A DNA stretch of 47,305 bases from HGM13634 sp045537285 (GTDB lineage Bacteria; Bacillota; Clostridia; TANB77; CAG-508). The notes under the pieces are model-generated. The model did not search any database, had not been told where the DNA came from, and saw only the letters and a program-made list of their open reading frames with translations. Made by a program: the position numbers and the translations under genes. Positions 24,564-32,454 of the stretch are shown one piece after another (the first letter of the stretch is position 1; every line of letters starts with the position of its first letter). The stretch is from positions 1 through 47,305 of the forward strand of contig JAZSPC010000034.1 in assembly GCA_045537285.1 (NCBI GenBank), in the 5' to 3' direction.

Positions 24564-25607
24564 TTAATCTTTTCTATCAAATTGATTTAAGAATCTCACA
24601 TCATTTGCATATAGATATCTCATATCTGTTATTCCATATTTAAACATTGCAAGTCTATCTATCCCTGTACCAAATGCGAAACCGCTATATTTTTCTGGGT
24701 CATAACCATTCATAGCTAAAACATTTGGATGTACTATTCCTGCACCTAATATTTCAATCCATCCTGTTTGTTTACAAAGGTTACATCCTTTTCCACCACA
24801 TTTAAAACATGTTACATCTACTTCATATGATGGTTCTGTAAATGGGAAATAGCTTGGTCTGAACCTCAAATCAAGATTATCTCCTAACATTTCTTTAACA
24901 AATACTTCAAGTGTTCCTTTTAGATCAGCTAGTGATACATTTCTTTCTTTTTTATCAATTACTAAACCTTCTACTTGGTTAAATTGGTGAGAGTGTGTTG
25001 CATCATCTTCTCTTCTATATGTTTTACCAGTACATATCATTCTAATTGGTGATTTTTCTTCATTTGCAAGCATTACTCTTGCTTGAACAGCTGATGTTTG
25101 AGTTCTTAGCAAATGTTCTGGTGTTATATAGAAGCTGTCTTGCATATCTCTTGCTGGATGTCCTTTGGGAAGATTTAATCTTTCAAAACAGAATTCATCA
25201 GTTTCTAACTCTGGTCCATCTACAACATCATATCCCATAGATACAAATAGGTCTTGTATTTGTTCTATTGTTCTATTAATAGGATGTTTACTTCCTCTTG
25301 TTATTTTTGAACTTGGAAGTGTAATATCAATTTTTTCCTCTTCTAATTTCTTATCTAATTCTTTTTTAGCTAAAACCTCTTCTGCTTTTGATAAAGCTGT
25401 TTCAATTTCATCTCTTACAACATTTACTATACTTCCTACTACTGGTCTTTCTTCTGGTGATAAATCTTTCATACCTCTTAGTATTTCTGTAAGCTCGCCT
25501 TTTTTACCAAGAATTTTTACTCTTAAATCTTGTAATTCTTGCATACTATCCAGCTCTGCAATTTTAGCTATTGTCTCTTTACTTATTTGCTCTAATTTTT
25601 CTTTCAT
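24564..25607 (-). CDS. pheS: Phenylalanine-tRNA ligase alpha subunit
   Basis: The catalytic alpha chain of phenylalanyl-tRNA synthetase. An N-terminal coiled coil (about 1-85) precedes the class II core: motif 1 region PINRTIEQIQDLF, motif 2 GKTYRREDDATHSHQFNQVEG (about 195-215) and motif 3 GFAFGTGIDRLAM (about 312-324). CFKCGGKGCNLCKQTGW (about 265-281) is a four-cysteine insert typical of many bacteria. The ATG at 25607 is chosen because AAAGGAGAG lies eight bases upstream. 347 residues, normal length. Confidence 0.96.
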   Translation of the reverse strand: MKEKLEQISKETIAKIAELDSMQELQDLRVKILGKKGELTEILRGMKDLSPEERPVVGSIVNVVRDEIETALSKAEEVLAKKELDKKLEEEKIDITLPSSKITRGSKHPINRTIEQIQDLFVSMGYDVVDGPELETDEFCFERLNLPKGHPARDMQDSFYITPEHLLRTQTSAVQARVMLANEEKSPIRMICTGKTYRREDDATHSHQFNQVEGLVIDKKERNVSLADLKGTLEVFVKEMLGDNLDLRFRPSYFPFTEPSYEVDVTCFKCGGKGCNLCKQTGWIEILGAGIVHPNVLAMNGYDPEKYSGFAFGTGIDRLAMFKYGITDMRYLYANDVRFLNQFDRKD

Positions 25608-25627
25608 AATTTTCTCTCCTTTAAACA

Positions 25628-25860
25628 AAAAAGTCACTTCATCCTATATAGGACGAAATGACTCGTGGTACCACCTAAATTCATTAATATACAAATATTA
25701 ATCTCATTACAGCTATATCGTAGCAACCGCTTCTATCTACTACTATTTCAACAGAAGTCCAATAAAGTGAATTTTCTGATAAATTATATTAATAAACTTC
25801 TCAGCTAATAGTCTATTTCTCTTTAAATATTTATATTTATCATACTTGCTTTATCTTACG
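25628..25860 (-). ncRNA. T-box leader (Phe) upstream of pheST
   Basis: The conserved T-box sequence AGGTGGTACCACG is at 25676-25664. It is followed by the terminator stem AGTCATTTCGTCC/GGATGAAGTGACT (down to 25628) with TTTTTT. The antiterminator would use the T-box sequence and the 5' side of the terminator stem. Stem I begins near 25855. A TTC Phe specifier lies at 25771-25769 in AAAATTCACTTT. Uncharged tRNA-Phe would pair with it and allow read-through into pheS. Confidence 0.92.
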
Positions 25861-25883
25861 GATTTATGTATTCTATGTATAAT

Positions 25884-25912
25884 ATATTAACACAATTTTC
25901 AAAATGTTTCAA
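25884..25912 (-). promoter_or_regulatory. Promoter of the pheST T-box transcript
   Basis: TTGAAA and TAATAT on the minus strand, 17 bases apart. Confidence 0.55.
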
Positions 25913-25940
25913 GAGGTAAGCTAAAAAATATTCTCGTATA

Positions 25941-25968
25941 AAGAAAAAGACACTAAAAAGTGTCTTTT
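25941..25968 (-). terminator. Terminator after the 25973 gene
   Basis: AAAAGACACT and AGTGTCTTTT pair in a 10-base stem with a four-base loop; the minus strand continues with TTTTTC. Confidence 0.85.
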
Positions 25969-25972
25969 CTTT

Positions 25973-26188
25973 TCATTCACCTTTTCTACAATTCCGGCAC
26001 ATTTCTTGGATTCTCTTTGCTTTCTTACATCTAAAATGTTTACATTTTCTAGCATCTTTATTAACATGCTTGCGCTTATATGCACTGCAAGAATATATTT
26101 TAAATCCTAAAAAATTTGTACCTACATAAGTTCCCTTTGAACATTTATCACATCCTGCTAAATAACAATTTACCCGTTGTTTGTCCAT
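25973..26188 (-). CDS. Small cysteine-rich basic protein of unknown function
   Basis: A 71-residue, strongly basic protein with eight cysteines (8, 13, 16, 34, 48, 54, 64, 67). They are arranged as C-x4-C-x2-C, a single C in YSCSAYKRKH, then CKHFRCKK and MCRNCRKGE. This suggests two zinc-binding sites or a zinc ribbon that could bind nucleic acid. AAAGGAG lies six bases before the ATG. It has its own promoter and terminator between hemW and the pheST leader. Not recognised as a named family. Confidence 0.75.
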   Translation of the reverse strand: MDKQRVNCYLAGCDKCSKGTYVGTNFLGFKIYSCSAYKRKHVNKDARKCKHFRCKKAKRIQEMCRNCRKGE

Positions 26189-26252
26189 AGATTACTCCTT
26201 TAAAAATTTGGTAAATATATTTACAATAAGCTTTTGCTCTAATGCGTTGGTT

Positions 26253-26281
26253 ATTATATCATATGTTTAAAATAATATCAA
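26253..26281 (-). promoter_or_regulatory. Promoter of the Cys-rich 25973 gene
   Basis: TTGATA and TATAAT on the minus strand, 17-base spacer ending in TATGA. The -35 starts three bases after the hemW stop. Confidence 0.65.
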
Positions 26282-26283
26282 GT

Positions 26284-27396
26284 TTATACAAATTCTTCCC
26301 AAACCAGATTTGCTAAATCTAATCCTTTATTTGTTAGTCTTATTATATCTCCGTCTACTTCTAATAATTCTTGTTCTACTAATTTGTTTAGTTCATTTCT
26401 AAATATGAATATTGGATTTTCTATAAACTTTTCTTCAAACTTTTGTATACTTACCCCTTCTATTTTTCTTAAACCTAATAGCATATATTCTTTTTTCATA
26501 TCTTCTATTTTTTGTTTTTCATGTATTATTTTTTCATAATTATTTAAATATTTCTCTAAATTTTCGGTATTTGAAAATCTAACTCCATCTATATATGAAT
26601 GAGCATTAAGACCGAACCCTATATATTCTTTTTGTTCCCAACAATTCATATTGTGTTTTGATTCATAACCTTTTTTAGAAAAGTTTGAAATCTCGTAATG
26701 GTTATATCCGTTATTTTCTAAGGTATTCTTTACATACCAATACATGTTTCTTTCTAGCTCTTCATCAGGTAATTGTATTTCATTTTCTTCATATTTTTTA
26801 TATAACTTTGTTCCTTCTTCTAGTATTAAAGAATATACACTTATATGTTCTGGATTTAAAGTTATAACTTTATTTAATGATTCTTTAATATTTTGTATAC
26901 TTTGATTAGGAAGTCCAATCATTAAATCTACATTTATATTTTCAAACCCTATATTTTTTGCTAAGTTATATGTTTCTAAGAACTCTTCATAAGTATGAAT
27001 TCTACCTATTTGTTTTAGCAATTCGTTATTTGTTTCTTGAAGGCCTATACTTAATCTATTAATTCCTGATTTTTTATAATCTAATAGTTTTTCCTCTGTT
27101 ACAGTTCCAGGATTTACTTCTATTGTAACTTCTGCATCTTTCAAATCAATTTTGCTTTTTATTACTTCTAAAATTTCCACTATATATTTTGAATCAATAA
27201 AAGATGGAGTACCTCCTCCAATATATATTGTTGTAATTTTATACTCCTTATCATTTAGATTATCACTTATTTCTTCTTTTAATTTTTCTATATATTCTTC
27301 TATTAAATCGCTTTTATCACAGTGTGATATGAAATCACAATAATCACATTTTTTAATGCAAAATGGTATGTGAATATATATTCCTAATTCTTTCAT
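26284..27396 (-). CDS. hemW: Radical SAM protein HemW (haem chaperone family)
   Basis: A radical SAM protein of the coproporphyrinogen III oxidase-like family. The iron-sulfur cysteines are C13, C17 and C20 in PFCIKKCDYCDF. The cluster motif ends in Phe rather than the fourth Cys of true HemN, which marks HemW. YIGGGTPSF (about 57-65) is the glycine-rich SAM-binding strand, and the C-terminal HemN_C-type winged region ends at 370. HemW binds haem and delivers it to respiratory proteins; it is not the oxidase itself. It lies three bases after whiA in the prmC-whiA-hemW run. Confidence 0.92.
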   Translation of the reverse strand: MKELGIYIHIPFCIKKCDYCDFISHCDKSDLIEEYIEKLKEEISDNLNDKEYKITTIYIGGGTPSFIDSKYIVEILEVIKSKIDLKDAEVTIEVNPGTVTEEKLLDYKKSGINRLSIGLQETNNELLKQIGRIHTYEEFLETYNLAKNIGFENINVDLMIGLPNQSIQNIKESLNKVITLNPEHISVYSLILEEGTKLYKKYEENEIQLPDEELERNMYWYVKNTLENNGYNHYEISNFSKKGYESKHNMNCWEQKEYIGFGLNAHSYIDGVRFSNTENLEKYLNNYEKIIHEKQKIEDMKKEYMLLGLRKIEGVSIQKFEEKFIENPIFIFRNELNKLVEQELLEVDGDIIRLTNKGLDLANLVWEEFV

Positions 27397-27399
27397 AAT

Positions 27400-28041
27400 T
27401 TACTTCCTTAAATCTTCTGCTATTTCACTTAATTTTTTAAATCTATGATTAACTCCTGATTTACCAATTGGCTCACTTAACATTTTTCCAAGTTCAACTA
27501 ATGAAACATCTGGGTTTGCAATTCTTAATTCCGCTATTTCTTGTAAATTCTCTGGAAGAGAACTAAATTTGTGTTTTTTCTTTATTAGTTTAATATCTTC
27601 TATTTGTTTTACTGCTGCATTTATTGTTTTATTTAAATTTGCAGTTTCGCAATTTACTAATCTATTAATATCGTTTCTAGTTTCTTTTAAAACTCTAATT
27701 TCTTCAAATTTTATTACACTACTATTTGCACCTATTAAAGCTAAAAAATTGGAAATTTCTTCTCCTTCTTTAAGGTATAACATATATTCTTTTTCGCGTT
27801 TTATAATTCTTGCATGTATATCAAAATTATTTAGAAGTGTTTGCATCTCTTCTGCTTTTTTCTTTGTTTTGAAAGTTATTTCTAAGTGGTATTTTTTATT
27901 CGGATCATTTATTGAGCCAGATTTAATAAAGGCTTCTCTTATACAAAGCCTTGCTAATTGTTCATCTTGTTTCATTCCACTGTTCATATCCCACATCTTT
28001 AAACCTAATAGTTCATCTTTTATATCTGATGCAAATGACAT
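27400..28041 (-). CDS. whiA: Sporulation/cell-division regulator WhiA, missing the first LAGLIDADG-like repeat
   Basis: WhiA is a DNA-binding protein with a degenerate LAGLIDADG fold and a C-terminal helix-turn-helix. The N-terminal MSFASDIKDEL, the second core repeat (REAFIKSGSINDPNKKYHLEI to IGANSSVI), and RNDINRLVNCETANLNKTINAA are all present. So is the C-terminal helix-turn-helix (ELRIANPDVSLVELGKMLSEPIGKSGVNHR). The protein has only 213 residues against about 300-315 in most Firmicutes. The missing part is the first half of the LAGLIDADG region, and the join is in frame with no frameshift. AGGAGG lies seven bases before the ATG. Its role in division or chromosome organisation may still depend mainly on the DNA-binding end. 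Confidence 0.88.
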   Translation of the reverse strand: MSFASDIKDELLGLKMWDMNSGMKQDEQLARLCIREAFIKSGSINDPNKKYHLEITFKTKKKAEEMQTLLNNFDIHARIIKREKEYMLYLKEGEEISNFLALIGANSSVIKFEEIRVLKETRNDINRLVNCETANLNKTINAAVKQIEDIKLIKKKHKFSSLPENLQEIAELRIANPDVSLVELGKMLSEPIGKSGVNHRFKKLSEIAEDLRK

Positions 28042-28050
28042 ATTTTCCTC

Positions 28051-28881
28051 CTATTTTAATTTACATACTATAATTCTATAATTATTTCCTAAATCTTTTT
28101 TACAATATATATCTTTGTATTTACCTGTTTCTTCAAGTAATTTTATTACTTCCTCTTTTTGGTCATATCCTATTTCTAATGCTAATATTCCGTTTGCATT
28201 TAAATATTTATACGCATTTTCTGATATCAATTTATAGAAATTTAAACCATCTTCTCCACCATCTAATGCTAAGCGTGGTTCATTTTGAACTTCTTCATCT
28301 AATGTTTTTATTACTTCTGTTTTTATATATGGTGGATTAGATACAATAACATCAAATTTCTCTTGTATAGACTCAAACATATCTGATAATATAAAATTAC
28401 ATTTATCTATTACACCATTATTCTCGGCATTCCTTTTTGCTATTTCTAATGCTTTATTTGATATATCACTCATAGCTACTTCTACTCTATTAATATTCTT
28501 AGCAACAGATACACCTATTGCTCCGCTTCCAGTACATAAATCTAATATCTTATAATTTTCTTTACATAGATTAATTACTTCTTCTACCAAGATTTCTGTA
28601 TCTGGCTGTGGTATTAATACATTTGAATCCACATAGAAATCTAAACCCATAAATTCTTGTTTGTTAGTTATATATTGTATTGGAATTCCCACTCTCAAAA
28701 GTTCTATCTCTTCTTTAAACTTATTTACAACATATTCTTCTAACTCTTTATCAGCATTTATTAATATATAACTATCTGTTACATTTAATAAATGTTTTAA
28801 AAGCCTTTTAGATAATCTATACCCCTCTTCTTTTTCTATTAAATTATTTTTTCCATATTCTAATATCTCTTTTATTTTCAT
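28051..28881 (-). CDS. prmC: Release-factor glutamine methyltransferase
   Basis: PrmC (HemK) methylates the glutamine of the GGQ motif of peptide release factors. The N-terminal helical domain (about 1-75) is followed by a SAM-binding fold: ILDLCTGSGAIGVSVA (motif I, about 107-122) and VSNPPYI (about 178-184), the signature of N-methylation at glutamine. Length of 276 residues is normal. The ATG at 28881 matches family starts; no clear ribosome binding site is visible, and the longer frame adds an unconserved hydrophobic piece. First gene of the prmC-whiA-hemW run. Confidence 0.93.
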   Translation of the reverse strand: MKIKEILEYGKNNLIEKEEGYRLSKRLLKHLLNVTDSYILINADKELEEYVVNKFKEEIELLRVGIPIQYITNKQEFMGLDFYVDSNVLIPQPDTEILVEEVINLCKENYKILDLCTGSGAIGVSVAKNINRVEVAMSDISNKALEIAKRNAENNGVIDKCNFILSDMFESIQEKFDVIVSNPPYIKTEVIKTLDEEVQNEPRLALDGGEDGLNFYKLISENAYKYLNANGILALEIGYDQKEEVIKLLEETGKYKDIYCKKDLGNNYRIIVCKLK

Positions 28882-28907
28882 AACATATATTTTAACATGA
28901 AAGACAA

Positions 28908-28944
28908 TAAAAAACAAGATACACTATTTAAGTGTATCTTGTTT
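28908..28944 (-). terminator. Terminator after the 28950 gene
   Basis: ACAAGATACACT and AGTGTATCTTGT form a 12-base perfect stem with a five-base loop followed by TTTTT on the minus strand. It lies immediately upstream of prmC. Confidence 0.88.
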
Positions 28945-28949
28945 TAGGA

Positions 28950-29435
28950 TTAGTGATAACTTTTAATCTCACCTGATACTGATGTCGGACCACATACTCT
29001 GATTTGGCCAAAATATTCAACTGTCCTCGCTGTAACTCCATAGCATTCAAAATCTCCCGCGACTATGACATCGCATCCATATGCATCTACTTTACTATCA
29101 CATAAGAAATTCTCTCCTACTTTGATATTTTTAGAATAGATAACATTTTGGGAATAAAAATATCCCTTAACATTAATATTGTGGCAATGAATTTCACCAT
29201 AGCAATAAAAATCACCATTAATATTAATGTCGTACTCGGAAATTGGATACTTACGTACTATTTCTCCCATTACATATAGGTTACACGAGATATCTACCTT
29301 TTTATCAATAACCAACTTTTTGGTTATGATAACATCTCCACCAAAATCCTTAATGAGGCAATTGAGATCACTTGCTTTGACAACTCTATCCAAAACAATA
29401 ATTGAATTGGTTGTTATTTCTTTCCGCTTATTCAT
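28950..29435 (-). CDS. Beta-helix repeat protein, polymer-forming/bactofilin-like, GC-richer
   Basis: A 161-residue protein made of short repeating strands, with Gly/Asn turns every 6-8 residues (ININGDFYCYGEIHCHNINVKGYF, KVGENFLCDSKV, VIVAGDFECYGV). This is the pattern of a right-handed beta-helix like bactofilins. Nine cysteines sit at equivalent places in the repeats. It lacks the short classic bactofilin N-terminus. AGGAG lies eight bases before the ATG. It is a single-gene unit with an extended -10 promoter and a strong terminator, and has higher GC than its neighbours, like the genes at 16026, 20410 and 38793. Scaffold function is inference. Confidence 0.7.
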   Translation of the reverse strand: MNKRKEITTNSIIVLDRVVKASDLNCLIKDFGGDVIITKKLVIDKKVDISCNLYVMGEIVRKYPISEYDININGDFYCYGEIHCHNINVKGYFYSQNVIYSKNIKVGENFLCDSKVDAYGCDVIVAGDFECYGVTARTVEYFGQIRVCGPTSVSGEIKSYH

Positions 29436-29483
29436 TGGAATTCTCCTAAAAATTTATTACAAGCCTATTAGCATGCATACGAT

Positions 29484-29512
29484 ATTATACCATATATTTA
29501 TGTTTGCTGCAA
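29484..29512 (-). promoter_or_regulatory. Extended -10 promoter of the 28950 gene
   Basis: TTGCAG and TATAAT on the minus strand, 17-base spacer ending in TATGG. Confidence 0.65.
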
Positions 29513-29516
29513 GTTT

Positions 29517-29543
29517 AAAGGCCTTTCTATTTGAAAGGTCTTT
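29517..29543 (-). terminator. Terminator after the acyl-CoA synthetase gene
   Basis: AAAGACCTTTC pairs with GAAAGGCCTTT (one G-T pair) six bases after the gene's stop; a short T-rich tail follows on the minus strand. Confidence 0.75.
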
Positions 29544-29548
29544 TAGTT

Positions 29549-31231
29549 TTATCTTTTTATTTTATTTGTAGTTGTTTTATTAAACTCTGTTTTTCTAATT
29601 TCTGTTTTAGTAATTCTTTTCCATACAGGAAGTTCTTTTGTAACTTTTGAAATATCTTTCTTTAAAGTTTCTTCTACATTTTCTATTCCAAGTTCTTGTA
29701 CTTTTTCTTGGTTTAAGAATACTTCTGCACAAAGTGATATTTCTTGACCTTGATCATTTTTTACTGCCTTTACTATTGCTTCTTGTATATATGGAACTCT
29801 CATCACATAATTTTCTATTTCTTCTGGGTAAATATTTTTACCGTTATTTAATACTATTACGTTTTTCTTTCTACCATTTATTATTAATTGTCCTTTTTTA
29901 TTTACTCTTCCGTAATCTTCTGTATTAAACCATCCATCTTTTAAAACTTTTTCTGTACGTTCTGGATCTTTGTAATATCCCATCATTACAATATCACCTT
30001 TAACCCAAATTTCTCCATCGCCATCTGCATTTGGATTTCTTATTTCTACCTTACAACAAGGAAGAATTACACCAACTGTTGAGCTATCATTAAATTGTTC
30101 TCTGTTAACACTAACAAGTGGAGAACATTCACTAATTCCATAACCATTTAATAATGTCATTCCTATATCATTAAAGAATTTCCCTATTTCTGGTCTAATT
30201 GGAGCACCACCACAAACTATTTCTCTTAGGTTTCCACCAAATGCTTCGTGAACAGATTTAAATAATACTCCTCTTAAATCAATTCCTATTTTTCTTAAAC
30301 CATTGCTTACTGGTATCATTATTTTTAATAATTTGTCTTTTCCTGATTTTTCTGCATTAGCCCAAATACTTTTATAGAATTTTTCTGTAAATGCAGGTAC
30401 TACATATATATAGTCTGGCTTAAATGTATTAAGGTTTTTTAATACATTTTTCAAACTATCATTTATACATATTGTTGCACGTTTATGTAGTGCTACTAAT
30501 ATTCCTGCAACTGACTCATAAGTATGATGATATGGAAGTACAGATAAGCATTTTGTTTTTATATCTGCAACTTGAAGTCCATAATACACAACACTTACTA
30601 AATTGTGTTCTGTAAGCATAACACCTTTTGGATTTCCAGTTGTTCCTGATGTGTATACAAGCATTTTTAATTTATTGGTATCATTATGCTCTATTGATGT
30701 ATATGATTTATCTCCTGACTCATATTTTTCTTTTCCTGAGTTTTTAAAAGAATCATATGACAAAACATTGTCCTCATTATTTTCTCTTGCAAAACCAATA
30801 TAGTATTTTACATTTGGTAATTCTTTTTTGAATTCTTCTATATATTGTTCGTATTTTTCTGCATAGAATAGTACTTCACTTTCACTGCTTTTTAATACAT
30901 TTATAATTTCTTTTGCTGTTAATTCTTTATCTATTGGTACTATTACCCCATCACTCTTTAATACTGTTAAATATACTGTAAGATATTTATAGCTGTTATC
31001 TCCTATTACTGCTATATGGCTACTCGCCATATTTATGTTAGATAACGCTGTTCCTAAATAGAATGTGTCATTTTGGAATTCTTCGTAAGTAACTTTTACT
31101 ACTTTTTCTTTATCTTTTTCATCTCTGTATTCGAAAGCAGTTTTATTTGCTGAATCTTTTACAGATAATTCCATTAATTCTTTTATAGTATCAATTTTTA
31201 TAGCTTTATTAAGCTCTAATTTTTTTGACAT
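29549..31231 (-). CDS. AMP-forming acyl-CoA/acyl-acid synthetase
   Basis: A 560-residue ANL-family adenylating enzyme, membrane-associated in long-chain fatty acid activation. Motifs: YTSGTTGNPKGVML (about 191-204; AMP/ATP loop), YGISECSPL (about 362-370), GEIWVKGDIVMMGYY, WFNTEDYGRVNKKGQLIINGRKKNVI (about 423-448; hinge and Asp). The catalytic C-terminal lysine region is near TKTEIRKTEFNKTTTNKIKR. The short size and LPYHHTYES suggest a long-chain acyl-CoA synthetase. GGAG lies eight bases before the ATG. It is divergent from the DUF1836 regulator, with a palindromic operator-like site over its -10. Confidence 0.9.
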   Translation of the reverse strand: MSKKLELNKAIKIDTIKELMELSVKDSANKTAFEYRDEKDKEKVVKVTYEEFQNDTFYLGTALSNINMASSHIAVIGDNSYKYLTVYLTVLKSDGVIVPIDKELTAKEIINVLKSSESEVLFYAEKYEQYIEEFKKELPNVKYYIGFARENNEDNVLSYDSFKNSGKEKYESGDKSYTSIEHNDTNKLKMLVYTSGTTGNPKGVMLTEHNLVSVVYYGLQVADIKTKCLSVLPYHHTYESVAGILVALHKRATICINDSLKNVLKNLNTFKPDYIYVVPAFTEKFYKSIWANAEKSGKDKLLKIMIPVSNGLRKIGIDLRGVLFKSVHEAFGGNLREIVCGGAPIRPEIGKFFNDIGMTLLNGYGISECSPLVSVNREQFNDSSTVGVILPCCKVEIRNPNADGDGEIWVKGDIVMMGYYKDPERTEKVLKDGWFNTEDYGRVNKKGQLIINGRKKNVIVLNNGKNIYPEEIENYVMRVPYIQEAIVKAVKNDQGQEISLCAEVFLNQEKVQELGIENVEETLKKDISKVTKELPVWKRITKTEIRKTEFNKTTTNKIKR

Positions 31232-31252
31232 ATTATTAACTCCTTTGTTTTT

Positions 31253-31299
31253 AATCTAGTTTTCAAAACTAGATTATCACTTTTTTAAATCTTTGTCAA
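31253..31299 (-). promoter_or_regulatory. Promoter with overlapping perfect palindrome (acyl-CoA synthetase)
   Basis: TTGACA (31299-31294) and TAATCT (31276-31271) are 17 bases apart on the minus strand. The perfect inverted repeat AATCTAGTTTT-C-AAAACTAGATT (31253-31275) starts inside the -10 and covers the transcription start. A bound dimeric repressor would block the promoter. Confidence 0.75.
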
Positions 31300-31303
31300 T
31301 ATC

Positions 31304-31332
31304 TTGACCAATCATTCTAAAAATGATAATAT
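31304..31332 (+). promoter_or_regulatory. Promoter of the DUF1836 gene, divergent
   Basis: TTGACC and TAATAT are 17 bases apart. Its -35 lies four bases from the -35 of the divergent acyl-CoA synthetase promoter. A small inverted repeat ATCATT/AATGAT lies in the spacer. Confidence 0.65.
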
Positions 31333-31367
31333 AATATTGAACCTAAAAGAAAGGAATACCAATAACT

Positions 31368-31898
31368 ATGAGCAAAAAAGAAATTTCAATAAATGAATTT
31401 CATTTACCCAGATGGACTGAGTTACCTAATGTTGATTTGTATTTAGACCAAGTTGTTAATTTAATTAACTCAACTTTGTCACCATATATATTCTTAAATA
31501 ATGATAAGAAAAAAGAAAATATTCAGGTACTTACCAAAACAATGATAAATAACTATGTAAAAAATAATTTAATTGAAGCACCTGAAAAAAAATTATACTC
31601 TAAAATACAACTTGCTAAGTTGTTTGTTATATGTATATTAAAACAAGTATACAGTATGCAAGATATTAGCACTTTAATTTCTATTGCATTAGAAAATACT
31701 AGTGCTGAACAAAAATATAATACATTTTGTGATTTGTTTGAAGAATGTTTAAAATGCACTTTTGAACAAAAAGAATTTATAGATAATAACTCTGGAAATT
31801 CTCATTTATTAAGATATGTACTACTTTCTTGTAGTTATAAGATATATGTTCAAAGTATAACTTTTGGAGATGGAAAACAAAATATTGATAAACAATAA
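31368..31898 (+). CDS. DUF1836-domain protein, probable MerR-like regulator
   Basis: A 176-residue protein whose start (FHLPRWTELPNVDLYLDQVVNLINSTLSPYI, residues 11-41) is the hallmark of DUF1836. This is a Firmicutes family with a MerR-like winged helix (about 45-100, with YSKIQLAKLFVICILKQVYSMQDI) and a helical C-terminus. DNA binding is expected from the fold; targets are unknown. It is divergent from the acyl-CoA synthetase, with adjoining promoters and the palindrome at 31253, so it is the natural candidate regulator of that gene. AAAGGA lies 12 bases before the ATG, a rather long spacing. Confidence 0.85.
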   Translation: MSKKEISINEFHLPRWTELPNVDLYLDQVVNLINSTLSPYIFLNNDKKKENIQVLTKTMINNYVKNNLIEAPEKKLYSKIQLAKLFVICILKQVYSMQDISTLISIALENTSAEQKYNTFCDLFEECLKCTFEQKEFIDNNSGNSHLLRYVLLSCSYKIYVQSITFGDGKQNIDKQ

Positions 31899-31913
31899 AA
31901 TTTAAAGTATAAT
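31885..31913 (+). promoter_or_regulatory. Promoter of a small RNA, inside the end of the DUF1836 gene
   Basis: TTGATA and TATAAT are 17 bases apart, ending 15 bases after the gene's stop. No protein-coding gene follows within 500 bases; a hairpin terminator follows about 50 bases later. Confidence 0.6.
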
Positions 31914-31918
31914 AAAAA

Positions 31919-32008
31919 TATGAAATGAAAAAACATAGAAATGTGTGTTACCACATATTATAGTAAACACCGCATAGCTTTGCGAAAGCGTAATGTGGTG
32001 TTTTTTAT
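31919..32008 (+). ncRNA. Small RNA, likely relic antitoxin RNA
   Basis: The predicted transcript of about 90 bases ends in the terminator AAACACCGCAT...ATGTGGTGTTT with TTTTTT (31965-32006). Near its 5' end it has GTGTGTTACCA (31943-31953), very similar to GTGTGGTTACCA in the antitoxin RNA at 41649. Spacing from this motif to the terminator hairpin is also alike. The opposite strand carries a broken hydrophobic ORF (32005-32064), as expected for a decayed type I toxin-antitoxin pair. Confidence 0.5.
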
Positions 32009-32064
32009 TTGCTCAAAATAATAACCAAAGTTATAATTAAGGCAATATTTATGATAGCTAAATC
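32005..32064 (-). pseudogene. Remnant of a small hydrophobic toxin gene
   Basis: The minus-strand frame reads DLAIINIALIITLVIILSK between a TAG and a TAA, with no ATG, GTG or TTG start. Beyond the TAA the frame continues KTPHYAFAK, resembling in place and style the KNNHISARQ end of the intact toxin at 41708. A degenerate promoter (TTAACT-17-TATAGT, 32152-32124) lies upstream. The rest of the gene-free stretch (32065-32263) is AT-rich with nothing else I can identify. Confidence 0.35.
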
Positions 32065-32263
32065 CTATTTAATCGATATATTATTGATAATAATGCTACT
32101 TCTTCCCATTTCCTATAATTAATACTATATAATATGTTTTTCAATTAGTTAAGTAAGTGGATTATTTTTTACAGTTTTATATAAGTAAAATTAAATTCAT
32201 TATATAAGATTGACAATATTAAATAAAAATGTTAATATATATAAGCATAAAAAATTTATATAT

Positions 32264-32338
32264 GGCCCCTTGGTCAAGCGGTTAAGACGCCACCCTCTCA
32301 AGGTGGAATCATGGGTTCGATTCCCGTAGGGGTCACCA
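32264..32338 (+). tRNA. tRNA-Glu (anticodon CUC)
   Basis: A complete cloverleaf with encoded CCA. The acceptor GGCCCCU pairs with AGGGGUC (one G-U). The anticodon arm CCACC-CUCUCAA-GGUGG has anticodon CUC. The T arm contains GGGTTCGATTCCC. 75 bases including CCA. Confidence 0.96.
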
Positions 32339-32341
32339 GTT

Positions 32342-32377
32342 ATGATGAAAATTTAGGCAATTTTCATCATTTTTTTA
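32342..32377 (+). terminator. Terminator after tRNA-Glu
   Basis: ATGATGAAAATT and AATTTTCATCAT form a 12-base perfect stem with a five-base loop and seven T. Confidence 0.92.
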
Positions 32378-32454
32378 TGCTTAAATATATTTTATTGAAA
32401 AATAACGCGATATATGATATATAATATATATATTATATAAAAGGATTGATTAAT

